A stretch of DNA of 64,000 nucleotides. Source: Streptosporangium album (GTDB taxonomy: Bacteria; Actinomycetota; Actinomycetes; Streptosporangiales; Streptosporangiaceae). A model generated the notes under the pieces. The model was not told where the DNA came from. It ran no database searches and saw only the letters and a program-made list of their open reading frames with translations. The stretch lies in NCBI RefSeq assembly GCF_014203795.1, contig NZ_JACHJU010000001.1:2418001-2482000 (forward strand). Reading direction: 5' to 3'. Within the stretch, counting starts at the first letter, position 1, and every line of letters begins with the position of its first letter. Made by a program: the position numbers and the translations under genes. This document shows, one piece after another, positions 51,587 to 61,188 of this stretch.

Positions 51587-54013
51587 TCACAGTGCCTGGT
51601 TGCGCTGCAGGTAGGTGAACGAGGCCCAGCCGGGCAGGACCGGCAGCCAGAAGGTGAGCAGCCGGAACAGCAGCACGGCGGAGGTGGCGATCTCGCCGGG
51701 GAGGCCGGAGATGGTGAGGCCGCCGATGAGGGCGGCCTCCACCGCGCCGAGACCGCCGGGGGTGGGGGCGGCCGAGCCGATGGCGTTGCCCGCCAGGAAG
51801 ACGATGGCGACGGCGGCGAAGCCGAGGGAGCCGCCGAAGGCGCGGATGCTGGCGTCGAGGGAGGCCACGAAGAAGATGGTCAGCAGCAGGGTGCCGGAGA
51901 AGCCTTCGAGGATCTTGCGGGGCGACTGGAGCACGTCCAGCAGGCGCGGGATGACGCCGGAGAACAGTGACCGGATGCGCGCGGTGACCATCCGGCGCAG
52001 GCGGGGGACGCTCACGATGACCAACGCCAGCACGGCCACGGCCAGCAGGACGAACACCAGCGTGCGCGACGGGGTGAAGGACGAGGCCGCGCTGGAGCCG
52101 GTGATGTAGGCGAACAGCAGGAGCAACGTGATGTGGAAGCTCAGGCCGATCAGCTGGGAGGCGCCCACGCTGGCCACCGCCTGCCCCGGGGGAATGCCAC
52201 GTTTCTGCAGGTAGCGGGTGTTGATGGCGACGCCGCTGACCGCGGCCGGGGCGACCAGCTTCACGAACGACCCGGCGAACTGGACGAGGACGGTACGGCC
52301 CAGCGGAAGCTTCTCCGGCACGAACCCCCGCAGCATCAGCGCGGCGGCGACGTAGCTCATCATCGCGGCCACCAGCGCCACGACGGTCCAGCCCCACTTG
52401 GCCGAGCTGATCATGTTCAGGTTGATCTGGGTGATGTAGTAGACCAGGAAGTACGCGGCGAAGGCGCTGGCGATGATGGTGATGAGGATCCGCGGGCGGA
52501 AGCGCTCCAGGCGGACCTCCTCGGCCTCGGCCTTGGGCTTGAGCTCGACGATCCGCTCACGGATCTCGGTCAGGATCTCCTTGTCCTTGCTGAGCGCGGC
52601 CCTGGTCTCGCGGGTGAGCGCGATCCGCTGGAGCAGCGGGAGCGCGCCTGCCAGCGTGTCCGGCCCGGCGACGGACGCGGCTGCGCGGACCGCGCGCTCG
52701 GCGCCGACGCGCAGGCTGAGGTAGGTGAGCAGCTGGGCGATGTCGAGGCGGAGCAGGAGGTCGCCGGCGGCGATCTCACCGCTGCGGGCGTCCGTGAGGA
52801 TGACGCGGCCCTCGTGGTCGACGTGGATGCTGTCGCCGGTCAGGCGCCGGTGCGCGAGCCGCTGGACCTGGAGGAGCAGCACCTGCTCCCAGATCTGGGC
52901 CAGCAGGTCGTCGTCGATCTCGGTGTCGGGGATGTCGTCGAGCGCGCGGGTGTCGGTGTGCTCGTAGGCGAGCAGCGCGGCGTCGGTGCCGATCTCGCTG
53001 GTGCCGACGAGCCGGGGGGTGCTGGCCCCGGCTGCCTGCGCGGCGTACGCCATCAGGGCTTCGCGTTCCAGCTCGGCGCGGAGGGAGCGGATGGCCCGGC
53101 GCCGGGTCTCGGTGTTGAGCCGGATCCGCCGCCAGAGGCGGTAGAGCAGCCCGGCGACCTGGCGGTCGCGGTCGAGGACGGTGACGTCGAGACGGCTGCC
53201 GTCCTTGAGCCCGATGGCGTATCGCCGGCTGCTCTGGTGGTCGTCGTCGAGTCTGCGGGCCCGCACCGGGACGAAGCCCAGCTTGGCGACCGCCGCGACG
53301 ATCGCGCTGCCCGGCGGGCGGGTGTTGGGACTGCCCACGCCGTACAGCGTGGCGTAGCCGACGGCCAGGCCCACCAGGATGGAGACGACGATGCCGAGGA
53401 TGGTGGCGGCCGTGGCGGCGAACAGGGCGATGGCGTTGAGCGCGACCGCGCACCACAGGGCCGCCCGCCAGGTGGGCCTGCGGGAGATCCGGACGGCCGT
53501 GACGTAGGCGATGATCGAGGTGAGCAGCGTGTTGAGGGGTTCGACCCCTCTGCGGCCTCCGGTCAGCAGGAGACGGAGGTCTTCGGGACCGGCGTTGAGG
53601 ATCCACTCTCCGAGCGCGAAGGACAGCACCATTCCGGCGATCGCCGCGAACAGGCCCTCGGCCACCCGGAGGCCGTCGCGGTGGAGCACCCTCTCGATCG
53701 CGTAGGCGGCGGGAAGGCCCAGCATGGCCGCACCGCTCAGCACGCCGACCAGGCCGCTGAGCAGGAACGGCACCCGGTTCGTGCCGTCGATGACGTCGCC
53801 TTCGAGGCCGTTGAGAGTCTTCTGCGCGACGAGCGCGAGCAGCACCACGGCCGCCAGCCCGAGCAGGACGGCCAGGAAGCGCAGCAGGTCGGAGGGGCGC
53901 CGGATCCGCTGCGGGAGCAGGGGTTCGACGACGAGCACGACGGAACCGTCGCCCGTCGACGGTGTTGCGTCGTCGAAGGCCGCCACTTTGCCGCTTTCCT
54001 TAATTTTCGTCAC
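51587..54013 (-). CDS. Large membrane protein: kinase-like segment plus flippase-like domain (UPF0104/LPG-synthase type)
   Basis: 808 residues. About six membrane helices (residues 40-250) precede a cytoplasmic segment (about 250-500), which has kinase-like landmarks: HVDHEGRVILTDARSGEI with LAHRRLTGDSIHVD, the aminoglycoside/choline-kinase-like catalytic-loop pattern, although the canonical D-x-x-x-x-N is not clear. The C-terminal ~300 residues are the eight-helix flippase-like domain of the MprF/UPF0104 family (AAPTPGGLGAVEAALIGGL signature). GTG at 54013 is the likeliest start. Function unknown; lipid flipping or glycolipid export is possible. It is convergent with the reductase gene. Confidence 0.82.
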   Translation of the reverse strand: MTKIKESGKVAAFDDATPSTGDGSVVLVVEPLLPQRIRRPSDLLRFLAVLLGLAAVVLLALVAQKTLNGLEGDVIDGTNRVPFLLSGLVGVLSGAAMLGLPAAYAIERVLHRDGLRVAEGLFAAIAGMVLSFALGEWILNAGPEDLRLLLTGGRRGVEPLNTLLTSIIAYVTAVRISRRPTWRAALWCAVALNAIALFAATAATILGIVVSILVGLAVGYATLYGVGSPNTRPPGSAIVAAVAKLGFVPVRARRLDDDHQSSRRYAIGLKDGSRLDVTVLDRDRQVAGLLYRLWRRIRLNTETRRRAIRSLRAELEREALMAYAAQAAGASTPRLVGTSEIGTDAALLAYEHTDTRALDDIPDTEIDDDLLAQIWEQVLLLQVQRLAHRRLTGDSIHVDHEGRVILTDARSGEIAAGDLLLRLDIAQLLTYLSLRVGAERAVRAAASVAGPDTLAGALPLLQRIALTRETRAALSKDKEILTEIRERIVELKPKAEAEEVRLERFRPRILITIIASAFAAYFLVYYITQINLNMISSAKWGWTVVALVAAMMSYVAAALMLRGFVPEKLPLGRTVLVQFAGSFVKLVAPAAVSGVAINTRYLQKRGIPPGQAVASVGASQLIGLSFHITLLLLFAYITGSSAASSFTPSRTLVFVLLAVAVLALVIVSVPRLRRMVTARIRSLFSGVIPRLLDVLQSPRKILEGFSGTLLLTIFFVASLDASIRAFGGSLGFAAVAIVFLAGNAIGSAAPTPGGLGAVEAALIGGLTISGLPGEIATSAVLLFRLLTFWLPVLPGWASFTYLQRNQAL

Positions 54014-54574
54014 CGCTAGCGATTCTGCATGTTCCGCATTACAGGTGCGTCACCGATCTTCTCTTCCAGTGTCCACAATCGGAGGCATGCGTATCTCGCC
54101 ACCCTCCGACAGTGCTGACGGTATGACCCCATCCTGACGCCCGAGGCCGGGAAAAGAGCGGCGCCAGGCGATCCGGCACGACGCCGTGACCGCACTCGAC
54201 CATAGTCACCGCGGCTGCCCGCCTGCTCTGAGGGTATGGTCCAGACACTCCGGCAAGGTTATGAGGTTTTCCGGAGATGGTATGAAATCCTCTGTACACG
54301 GCGAGATGCTCTCCCGGGCGGCGCAGGCGAGCATGTGCAGGCCCGCGCCCCTCAGCGCCCCTCAGTGCCTCTCCGGACGCGAGGCGGCGCCTGCCTACGT
54401 CACGAAACCACGACCGTCAAGTAGGGCCAGGGAACGCCCCGAACGCTGATTCGACTCCGCTCGATAACAAATGTCGAGCGGGTCTTTAAAGATCGTGATT
54501 ACTCCTACTACCTTCCGGCTTATCACGATCAAGGGGATTTCCTCTCCACTCGTGCCAGTGCTAAAGGAGTTTGC
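54014..54574. other. Divergent promoter region with inverted repeats
   Basis: About 560 bp without a gene. CGCTCGA/TCGAGCG (about 54461-54483, 9-nt loop) is a small hairpin 90-115 bp before the aminopeptidase start. The longer 9-bp inverted repeat at 54491-54530 is listed separately. I could not identify promoter hexamers for the large membrane protein. Confidence 0.4.
54491..54530. promoter_or_regulatory. 9-bp inverted repeat before the M28 aminopeptidase
   Basis: GATCGTGAT (54491-54499) and ATCACGATC (54522-54530), exact complements 22 bp apart. They end 44 bp before the ATG at 54575. Two half-sites on nearly one face of the helix could bind a dimeric or tetrameric regulator. Confidence 0.5.
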
Positions 54575-56125
54575 ATGCGCGCACGCGCTCACAAGGGTCT
54601 GGTGGCAGTGATCATCGCCGCTTCAACCATGGCTCTGCCAGTGATCTCCGCCACTCCGGCCTCCGCCGACCCGGATCCCGCGGCATTCAGCGCGTCGGTC
54701 AAGGCTCCGGCGGTCAGACGGCACCTGGAGAAGCTCCAGCAGATCGCCGACGCCAACGGCGGCACCCGCGCCTCGGGCACCCCGGGCCATGAGGCCTCGG
54801 TCGCCTACGTGGCCGGCAAGCTGCGGGCCGCGGGATACAAGGTCACCCTGCAGGAGTTCGAGTTCCCGTTCTTCCGCGAGCTCGCCCCCAGCGTGCTCAA
54901 CCGGGTCTCGCCCGGAGGCAAGCCCTACGTGCGCGACACGGACTTCGCGGTCATGACCTACTCCGGTTCGGGGAACGTCACGGCCCCCGTGCAGGGGGTG
55001 GACCTGGTCCTGCCGCCGAGCCCGGCGCCCAACGGCTCCACCTCCGGCTGCGAGGCGAGCGACTTCGCCGGGTTCACCGCGGGCAACATCGCACTGCTCC
55101 AGCGCGGCACCTGCAACTTCCAGGTCAAGGCCGAGCTCGCCCAGGCGGCCGGCGCCTCCGGCGTGATCATCTTCAACGAGGGCCAGCCGGGCGAGGGCAC
55201 CAACGACCGCCGGACCCTGCTGAGCGGCACGCTCAACGTGCCCACCACGAACATCCCCGTCGTCGGCACCACCTTCGCCGTCGGCAACGAGCTCGCCGCG
55301 GCCGGAACCACGGTGACGCTCACCGCCGACACCGAGGGCGACCCTCACCGCAAGACGCGTAACGTCCTGGCCGAGAGCCGCTGGGGAGATCCGGGCAAGG
55401 TCGTCATGCTCGGATCTCATCTGGACAGTGTCACCAAGGGGCCGGGCATCAACGACAACGGCTCCGGTAGCGCGGGAATCCTGGAGACGGCGCTGAAGGC
55501 GAGCGTCCTGCCGACCAGGAACAAGCTCCGGTTCGCCTTCTGGGGCGCCGAGGAGCTGGGTCTGCTCGGCTCCGAACACTACGTGGCGAGCCTCTCCCCG
55601 GAGGAGAAGGCGAAGATCAAGATGTACCTGAACTTCGACATGATCGCCTCGCCGAACTACGTCCTCGGGATCTACGACGGGGACAACTCCGACGCGACCG
55701 GCGCTCCGGCGGGTCCCGCGGGCTCGGACAAGATCGAGAAGCTTTTCGAGTCGTACTACAGGGCGATCCGCCAGCCGTACACCGGCACCGACTTCACCGG
55801 CCGCTCGGACTACGGCCCCTTCATCGCGGTCGGCATCCCCGCGGGCGGCCTGTTCACCGGCGCCGAGGGCGTCAAGACCGCAGAGGAGGCCGCCAGGTTC
55901 GGCGGCGAGGCCGGGGTCGCCTACGACAAGTGCTACCACCAGGCGTGCGACACCATCGCCAACGTCAACGACAAGGCCCTGGCGATCAACACCGGCGCGA
56001 TCGCGACGGCGGCGTTCGTCTACGCCTACAGCGGCACCCTGCCCGGCGGCGGCGCCCCGGCCTCCACCCAGCCGGGGACCGGTGGCGGCGGCCTCGGGCA
56101 CGACCACGGAGGCGCCCCCATGTAG
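54575..56125 (+). CDS. Secreted M28 aminopeptidase with PA domain
   Basis: 516 residues. Signal peptide (MRARAHKGLVAVIIAASTMA, cleavage near ASA/D). PA domain at about 130-245 (GCEASDFAGFTAGNIALLQRGTC) inserted before the peptidase core. The di-zinc ligands are visible: His in GSHLDSV, Asp in NDNGSGSAG, Glu in GAEELGLLG, Asp in NFDMIAS, and His in KCYHQACD. The Cys pair CYHQAC is typical of the Streptomyces-type secreted aminopeptidase. A Gly-rich tail ends HDHGGAPM. ATG at 54575 with AAAGGAG ahead. Confidence 0.95.
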   Translation: MRARAHKGLVAVIIAASTMALPVISATPASADPDPAAFSASVKAPAVRRHLEKLQQIADANGGTRASGTPGHEASVAYVAGKLRAAGYKVTLQEFEFPFFRELAPSVLNRVSPGGKPYVRDTDFAVMTYSGSGNVTAPVQGVDLVLPPSPAPNGSTSGCEASDFAGFTAGNIALLQRGTCNFQVKAELAQAAGASGVIIFNEGQPGEGTNDRRTLLSGTLNVPTTNIPVVGTTFAVGNELAAAGTTVTLTADTEGDPHRKTRNVLAESRWGDPGKVVMLGSHLDSVTKGPGINDNGSGSAGILETALKASVLPTRNKLRFAFWGAEELGLLGSEHYVASLSPEEKAKIKMYLNFDMIASPNYVLGIYDGDNSDATGAPAGPAGSDKIEKLFESYYRAIRQPYTGTDFTGRSDYGPFIAVGIPAGGLFTGAEGVKTAEEAARFGGEAGVAYDKCYHQACDTIANVNDKALAINTGAIATAAFVYAYSGTLPGGGAPASTQPGTGGGGLGHDHGGAPM

Positions 56126-56140
56126 CAGACGCGCCAGCGG

Positions 56141-56173
56141 AGGGGCACGGCTGAGGCGGCCGTGCCCCTTTTT
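56141..56173 (+). terminator. Intrinsic terminator of the aminopeptidase gene
   Basis: AGGGGCACGGC (56141-56151) pairs with GCCGTGCCCCT (56159-56169), followed by TTTTT. A textbook intrinsic terminator 16 bp after the stop. Confidence 0.95.
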
Positions 56174-56198
56174 CTGCCACGCGGATAAAGTCGGGGGC

Positions 56199-58214
56199 AT
56201 GTCTCTGGGTGAACTGCAGGTTCTGGGTGCGTGTCCGCTGGACTGCCCGGACACGTGCTCGTGGGTGGTGACCGTCCGGGACGGCAAGGCCGTCAGGATG
56301 CGCGGCAACCCCGATCATCCCTACACCCGCGGCGCGCTCTGTGTGAAGGTCAACCGCTACCTTGAGCACACCCAGGCGCCCGACCGCATCCTCCATCCGA
56401 TGCGCCGGGTCGGCCCCAAGGGGTCCGGCCGGTTCGAGCGGATCAGCTGGGAGGAGGCCCTGGAGGAGATCTCCGTACGGCTGCGCGGGATCATCGACGA
56501 ACATGGCGGCGAGGCGATCTGGCCGTACATCGGCACCGGCACGCTCGGCTACATCCAGGGATCCGAGGGGGTGGCGGGACGACGGTTCTGGAACGTGCTC
56601 GGAGCCTCCAAGCACTTCCTGAACATCTGCTCGACGGCCGGCAACGTCGGGCTGTCGCGGACCAACGGCACGGCCGGCGGGATGGACCCCGAGACGTTCG
56701 CCCTCTCGAAGCTGATCCTGCTGTGGGGCACCAACACGCTGACCAGCGGACATCACCTGTGGAAGTTCATCCAGGACGCCCGCGCGGCCGGGGCGCACGT
56801 GGTGGCGATCGACCCGATCCGCACCCGGACCGCCGAGCAGGCCGACGAGCACCTGCCGATCCGGCCCGGCACCGACGCGGCCCTGGCACTCGGGCTGATG
56901 AACGTGGTCCTCTCCGAGGGGATGGAGGACCGCGACTACCTGGAGAACCACACGAGCGGCTGGGAGGGTTTCCGGGAGGAGATCCTGCGATATCCGCCGG
57001 AGCGCGTGGCAGAGATCACCGGTCTGCCCGAGGCCGACATCCGCGCCCTGGGAGTACGGCTGGCGCACACCCGGCCCACCGGCATCCGGGCCACGATGGG
57101 CATCCAGCGGCACGCGGGCGGCGGCACCGCGATGCGCACGATCGCCGCCATCCCCGGGGTGACCGGCGACTGGCGCCACCCCGGTGGCGGGGTCGCCTAC
57201 TCCACCAGCGCCTACATCCACCTGAACATCGACACCCGTGAGGACCTGCTCGCCGAGCCGGTCCGGCAGCTCACGATGACCCGGCTGGCCGAGGGGCTGG
57301 ACGCGTCGGTGAAGTGCCTGTGGGTGTACGCGGCCAACCCGATGGGCTCCACCTCCGACCAGAACCGCATCCGCGAGAAGCTGCTGCGCGAGGACCTGTT
57401 CACGGTCGTCATGGAGCAGTTCCCGACCGACACCGTGGACTACGCCGACATCGTGCTGCCCGCGACCATGCAGATCGAGCACACCGACCTGCACGCGGGC
57501 TACGGGCACATGTATCTGATGTGGAACGAGCCGGCCGTCGAGCCGCCGGGCGAGTGCCTGTCCACCATGGAGACCTTCCGGCGCCTGGCCCGGCACATGG
57601 GCCTGACCGAGCCGTCACTGTACGACTCCGACCTGGAGTTGGCCGAGCAGCTGCTCGCCTCGGGGCATCCGTCGTTGGAGGGCATAACGGTGGACCGGCT
57701 GCGCAAGGAGGGCTGGGTCCGGCTCAACGTGCCGCAGCCGTTCGTGCCCTTCGCCGACGGTTTCCCGACGCCCTCGGGGAGACTGGAGTTCGGCTCCGGA
57801 CCCGCCTACGTCCCCTCGCACACGGCCTCCGCCGAACGCGGGCCCTACCCCCTGGCACTGATCACCCCGGCCGCCCACACCTTCCTCAACACCATCTTCG
57901 GCAACAACCCCGAGCTGCTGCGGCGCTCGAAGGGGCCCCGGATCCTGGTCAACCCGGTGGACGCCGCACAGCGGGAGCTGGGCGACGGGCAGCGGGTCCG
58001 GGTGTTCAACGCGGGCGGCGGGTTCGAGGCCGTGGTGGAGGTCAGCGACAGGGTGCAGCCGGGTGTGGTGGCCTCCACCAAGGGGCACTGGCGGAAGCTG
58101 AGCTCGGGTGGGGCGACGGTGAACGCCGTGGTGGAGGAGCGCGACGCCGACATGGGCCGGGGCGCCGTCTACCACGACAACCTGGTCGAGCTCAGCGCGT
58201 GCGCTCCCGGCTGA
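56199..58214 (+). CDS. Molybdopterin oxidoreductase (DMSO reductase family)
   Basis: 671 residues. The N-terminal [4Fe-4S] motif is C12-x3-C16-x3-C20-x27-C48 (GACPLDCPDTC ... GALCVKV). DHPYTRGALC, LLWGTNTLTSG and the C-terminal molybdopterin-dinucleotide binding domain follow. The Mo-ligand region reads NICSTAGN (Cys or Ser). No twin-arginine signal is seen, so the enzyme is probably cytosolic. No membrane or Fe-S partner is adjacent, which fits the single-subunit type often called biotin-sulfoxide or nitrate/formate-like oxidoreductases. The substrate is not evident. ATG at 56199. Confidence 0.9.
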   Translation: MSLGELQVLGACPLDCPDTCSWVVTVRDGKAVRMRGNPDHPYTRGALCVKVNRYLEHTQAPDRILHPMRRVGPKGSGRFERISWEEALEEISVRLRGIIDEHGGEAIWPYIGTGTLGYIQGSEGVAGRRFWNVLGASKHFLNICSTAGNVGLSRTNGTAGGMDPETFALSKLILLWGTNTLTSGHHLWKFIQDARAAGAHVVAIDPIRTRTAEQADEHLPIRPGTDAALALGLMNVVLSEGMEDRDYLENHTSGWEGFREEILRYPPERVAEITGLPEADIRALGVRLAHTRPTGIRATMGIQRHAGGGTAMRTIAAIPGVTGDWRHPGGGVAYSTSAYIHLNIDTREDLLAEPVRQLTMTRLAEGLDASVKCLWVYAANPMGSTSDQNRIREKLLREDLFTVVMEQFPTDTVDYADIVLPATMQIEHTDLHAGYGHMYLMWNEPAVEPPGECLSTMETFRRLARHMGLTEPSLYDSDLELAEQLLASGHPSLEGITVDRLRKEGWVRLNVPQPFVPFADGFPTPSGRLEFGSGPAYVPSHTASAERGPYPLALITPAAHTFLNTIFGNNPELLRRSKGPRILVNPVDAAQRELGDGQRVRVFNAGGGFEAVVEVSDRVQPGVVASTKGHWRKLSSGGATVNAVVEERDADMGRGAVYHDNLVELSACAPG

Positions 58215-58241
58215 GCCCGGTCCTCGCGTCCGCCGGTGAGC

Positions 58242-59045
58242 TCAGCCCTTGTGCTTGTCGAGGAAGGTCAGGACGGCGCGGAACAGCTTCGGCGCCTGGT
58301 CGCCCGTGAAGAGCCCGCTGGCGTGCTCCCGGCCGGGGAGGATGACCAGCTGGCGGTCGGCCGACTCCGTGGCCGCGTCGTAGACGGCCTGCGCCAGGTC
58401 GACCGGGGCGATGTCGTCCTGGTCCCCGTCCACCTGGAGGAAGGGCGCCTTGAGCGTGGCGACCTCACCGGGCTGGGTCACCCCGGAGATGCTGATGACC
58501 CCGGCCGGTGGGGACGTCAGCTTGCCGGCCGCGAGCACGGAGGCCTGCCCGCCCACCGACCCGCCGACCAGGAACACCTTTTTGACGCCCGCCGCGCGCA
58601 GCCGCGTGGCCATCGCGACGATGTCCCCTTCGGGCTCCGCCTCGTTGTTCCGGTCGAACAGCAGGACCCGGTATCCCGCGTCGACCATCCGGTCGGCCAG
58701 CGGGAGCCAGCCGCACACGCTGCCCCGGCGCTCGTAGGAGACGACCACCCCGACGGGCCCCTTGCCCATGATCACGCCCTGGGTGGTGGTACCGCCGCGC
58801 TTGTACTTGAAGATCGTCCCGTTCTTCTCGGTGACGCAGCCGTCGATGTTCACCCCGGTGGGGCTGGACTCGGGGGTCGCGACGGGGGTGGGGGTGGTGC
58901 TCGGCGGGCTCGCGGCGGCAGTGCTCGACGTGGGCGCGGGGACGGGCGGGGAGGCCGTGGCGCCTTGGGCCTGGCTGCCGGCCGTACCCCCGCAGGCTGT
59001 CAGAAGCACGGCCAGAGCCCCTAGACCAAGCGCGTGTTTACCCAT
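58242..59045 (-). CDS. Lipoprotein alpha/beta hydrolase
   Basis: 267 residues. Signal peptide with lipobox LTAC (Cys about residue 18), so it is lipid-anchored. A Ser/Pro/Thr-rich linker (25-60) precedes the alpha/beta hydrolase domain: VVVSYERRGSVCGW, YRVLLFDRN and the nucleophile elbow GGSVGGQ (GxSxG), then QVDGDQDDIAP (Asp) and PGREHASGLF (His). Probably an esterase, lipase or peptidase facing the outside. ATG at 59045 with GGGGGAG ahead. It runs away from the following GNAT gene. Confidence 0.88.
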   Translation of the reverse strand: MGKHALGLGALAVLLTACGGTAGSQAQGATASPPVPAPTSSTAAASPPSTTPTPVATPESSPTGVNIDGCVTEKNGTIFKYKRGGTTTQGVIMGKGPVGVVVSYERRGSVCGWLPLADRMVDAGYRVLLFDRNNEAEPEGDIVAMATRLRAAGVKKVFLVGGSVGGQASVLAAGKLTSPPAGVISISGVTQPGEVATLKAPFLQVDGDQDDIAPVDLAQAVYDAATESADRQLVILPGREHASGLFTGDQAPKLFRAVLTFLDKHKG

Positions 59046-59185
59046 TGCTCCCCCAACGACTCTGTCCGGATTGACATGTTGAGGATGCCGTATCGGAGAT
59101 CAAACCGTGGTGAGATCCCGTTTCCGGCGGGCTCTTCGGCGACCGGCGGGCCCTTCGGCGACCGGCGGGCGGGCAGGCGGACCGA

Positions 59186-59635
59186 TCAGCTCAGCGAGAG
59201 CTTGTATCCCTCGTGGGACGCGACGAAGCCGAGGGAGTCGTAGAAACGATGGGCGTCCTTGCGTGACTTGTCGGTGGTGAGCTGGACCAGGGCGCACCCG
59301 CGGGCCCGGCCGCGCTCGACCGCCCACTCCATCATCTGGCGGCCCAGTCCCCTGCCGCGCAGGGCCGCGGCGATCCGGACCGCCTCGATCTGCATCCGGA
59401 GCGCTCCACGGCGGGAGATGCCCGGAATGTAGGTGAGCTGCATGGTGCCCACGACCTCACCGTCCAGCTCCGCCACGATCAGCTCGTTGTTGGGATCGGT
59501 GTCGATGGCCTCGAAGGCGGCGCGGTGCTCGTCGCCGAAGTCGCCGGTGCGGGCGGCGGAGACGACATCGTCGGCGATCATGGCCACGAGCAGCGGAACG
59601 TCCTCGGCCCGGGCGATACGGAAGGTCACTGTCAT
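59186..59635 (-). CDS. GNAT N-acetyltransferase
   Basis: 149 residues. IRAEDVPLLVAMIADD-like opening, and the acetyl-CoA signature RGRGLGRQMMEW (the R/QxxGxG/A loop). FYDSLGFVASHEGYKL is the classic GNAT end. The substrate is unknown. The start ATG at 59635 is preferred over an in-frame TTG three codons earlier. It is a separate, intact member of the family represented as a remnant at 4894. Confidence 0.92.
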   Translation of the reverse strand: MTVTFRIARAEDVPLLVAMIADDVVSAARTGDFGDEHRAAFEAIDTDPNNELIVAELDGEVVGTMQLTYIPGISRRGALRMQIEAVRIAAALRGRGLGRQMMEWAVERGRARGCALVQLTTDKSRKDAHRFYDSLGFVASHEGYKLSLS

Positions 59636-59727
59636 GACGGCCAACCTATCGAGGGGCCGTGGCTCAGGGATGGGTCAGGGTTGCTCCCCGATGCGGTCAG
59701 GGGGTCCGGAAGGGCAGTGTTGGTGTC

Positions 59728-60195
59728 ATGAACGACGAACTGACTCGACGTGACGAGATGTCCCTCGCCGGTGCGGCCCTGCGGGGAGCGCCGTGGAGGG
59801 CCGCCGCGGTGACCGGTGGCGCGGTCGCGGCCGCCAGTTTCGGCATGGGCGTGCTCCTGCCGGGGAACGCCGACCTGACCTGGGCCCTGTCTCTCGGCAT
59901 CGGCCTGTTCGCGCTGATCGCGGCGGTCGGCTCGGTCAGCAGGCCCGATCGCGGGGACCGGGTGACCCGGCAGGCCCGCCTCTGGGCCCTGCGCCGCCCC
60001 TGGCGGTTCTCCCTCTACCCGGCGCTCGGCGCCGCCGCGCTCATGTATCCCGTCCAGCTCGTCGTCGACGACGAGGGCGTGTTCGGCGCCGCGCTGGACG
60101 CGCTGCAGGGCGGTGTCGCGGTCTATCTGATCACCGCCGTCCTGGCCCTGACCCTCAGGGGACGCGGCCAGTCATCCCTGCCCCACGGCCACTGA
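59728..60195 (+). CDS. Small membrane protein of unknown function
   Basis: 155 residues with four predicted helices: AAVTGGAVAAASFGMGVLL, WALSLGIGLFALIAAVG, LYPALGAAALMYPVQLV and GGVAVYLITAVLAL. The N-terminal 25 residues and the loops are charged (TRRDEM, SRPDRGDRVTRQ). No family is recognised. ATG at 59728 with a weak AAGGG 13 bases ahead; it may be leaderless. It is divergent from the GNAT gene, with 92 bp between. Confidence 0.8.
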   Translation: MNDELTRRDEMSLAGAALRGAPWRAAAVTGGAVAAASFGMGVLLPGNADLTWALSLGIGLFALIAAVGSVSRPDRGDRVTRQARLWALRRPWRFSLYPALGAAALMYPVQLVVDDEGVFGAALDALQGGVAVYLITAVLALTLRGRGQSSLPHGH

Positions 60196-60244
60196 CCGGA
60201 TCTCCGCCGGCGCCCGAGAGGGCCGGCGGGGACGGCATGTCCTC

Positions 60245-60712
60245 TCAGGCCCGCTCCACCACCCGCTTGATGCCTTCCAGAGTCCGCCGCATGTTGGCCT
60301 CGTTGTGGGCGGCCCTGTCCCGGACACCGGTGACCAGCCCGCCGACGACCCGCATGAAGGGGCCACGGGTGTCCCAGGTGCCCTGCTCCACGTGACAGCC
60401 CGTCCTGGTGGGGGTGATGCCGAAGCGCCACAGGGCCACGTCCAGCAGACCGGCGGCGCGGACGTGGTAGGCGAAGACCCTGCCGGGGTCGGCGGCGGTC
60501 ACCGTGCAGACCGTGGACCAGTGCCGCCGCCCGCGGCTGTTGTGCCCCCGGAACCGGGCACCGGGCCGCGCCTCCCGGATCCGTCCGACCCATTCGGCAC
60601 TCAGGCACTCGACGTTCCAGGCACTCATGTCGGTGATGTCGGTGACCAGCGCGTAGACCACTGCGGGCGGCGCCGAGACGTGGATGCTCACAGACGCGCT
60701 CGGGGGGCTCAT
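60245..60712 (-). CDS. SRPBCC-family (START/Bet v1-like) protein
   Basis: 155 residues. The fold binds hydrophobic ligands in a helix-grip pocket; members include polyketide cyclases, and many have unknown function. VSIHVSAPPAVVYALVTDI is the usual first strand and helix, with ECLSAEWVG and ARFRGHN further on. No neighbouring polyketide gene supports a cyclase role. ATG at 60712. Confidence 0.88.
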   Translation of the reverse strand: MSPPSASVSIHVSAPPAVVYALVTDITDMSAWNVECLSAEWVGRIREARPGARFRGHNSRGRRHWSTVCTVTAADPGRVFAYHVRAAGLLDVALWRFGITPTRTGCHVEQGTWDTRGPFMRVVGGLVTGVRDRAAHNEANMRRTLEGIKRVVERA

Positions 60713-60736
60713 GACGGCAGCATCCCCGACATAACA

Positions 60737-61123
60737 TCACTCCGGCAAGAGCTGCCGGGTCCTCTCGTACTCGGCACGGCAGACGCAGAACTCGTTGCCC
60801 TCCGGGTCGAGCATGGTCACCCAGCCGACGCCTTCGGAGTCCCGCCGGTCGTCGTGGACCGTGGCGCCGAGCCCGAGCAGGCGTTCGACCTCCTGGTCGC
60901 GGGTGGTGCCGTCCGTACCGGTGACGTCCAGATGAATGCGGTTCTTGACCGTCTTGCCCTCCGGAACCCGGATGAACAGCAGATCCAGCTTGCCCTGGAG
61001 GAGAATCTCGTCGTCCTCCGGCTTGTCGTCCGGGTGGATCTCCCAGCCGGTGGCGTTGCTCCAGAAAGCCGCCAGCTCGTACGGCTGGGCGCAGTCAATG
61101 GTCACGAAGTGAACGTCGATCAT
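60737..61123 (-). CDS. VOC-family (glyoxalase/bleomycin-resistance-type) protein
   Basis: 128 residues. MIDVHFVTIDCAQPYELAAFW is the first VOC strand/helix, and LDPEGNEFCVC is the characteristic end with the metal-ligand Glu. Metal and substrate are not certain. It lies 25 bp upstream of the SRPBCC gene on the same strand, so they are probably cotranscribed. ATG at 61123. Confidence 0.93.
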   Translation of the reverse strand: MIDVHFVTIDCAQPYELAAFWSNATGWEIHPDDKPEDDEILLQGKLDLLFIRVPEGKTVKNRIHLDVTGTDGTTRDQEVERLLGLGATVHDDRRDSEGVGWVTMLDPEGNEFCVCRAEYERTRQLLPE

Positions 61124-61188
61124 GCCTCTACCCAACCGCGACACCACCTAAGGCGTCAAGATGGTTCTTCCTCCGCCGTCAGGGATGC

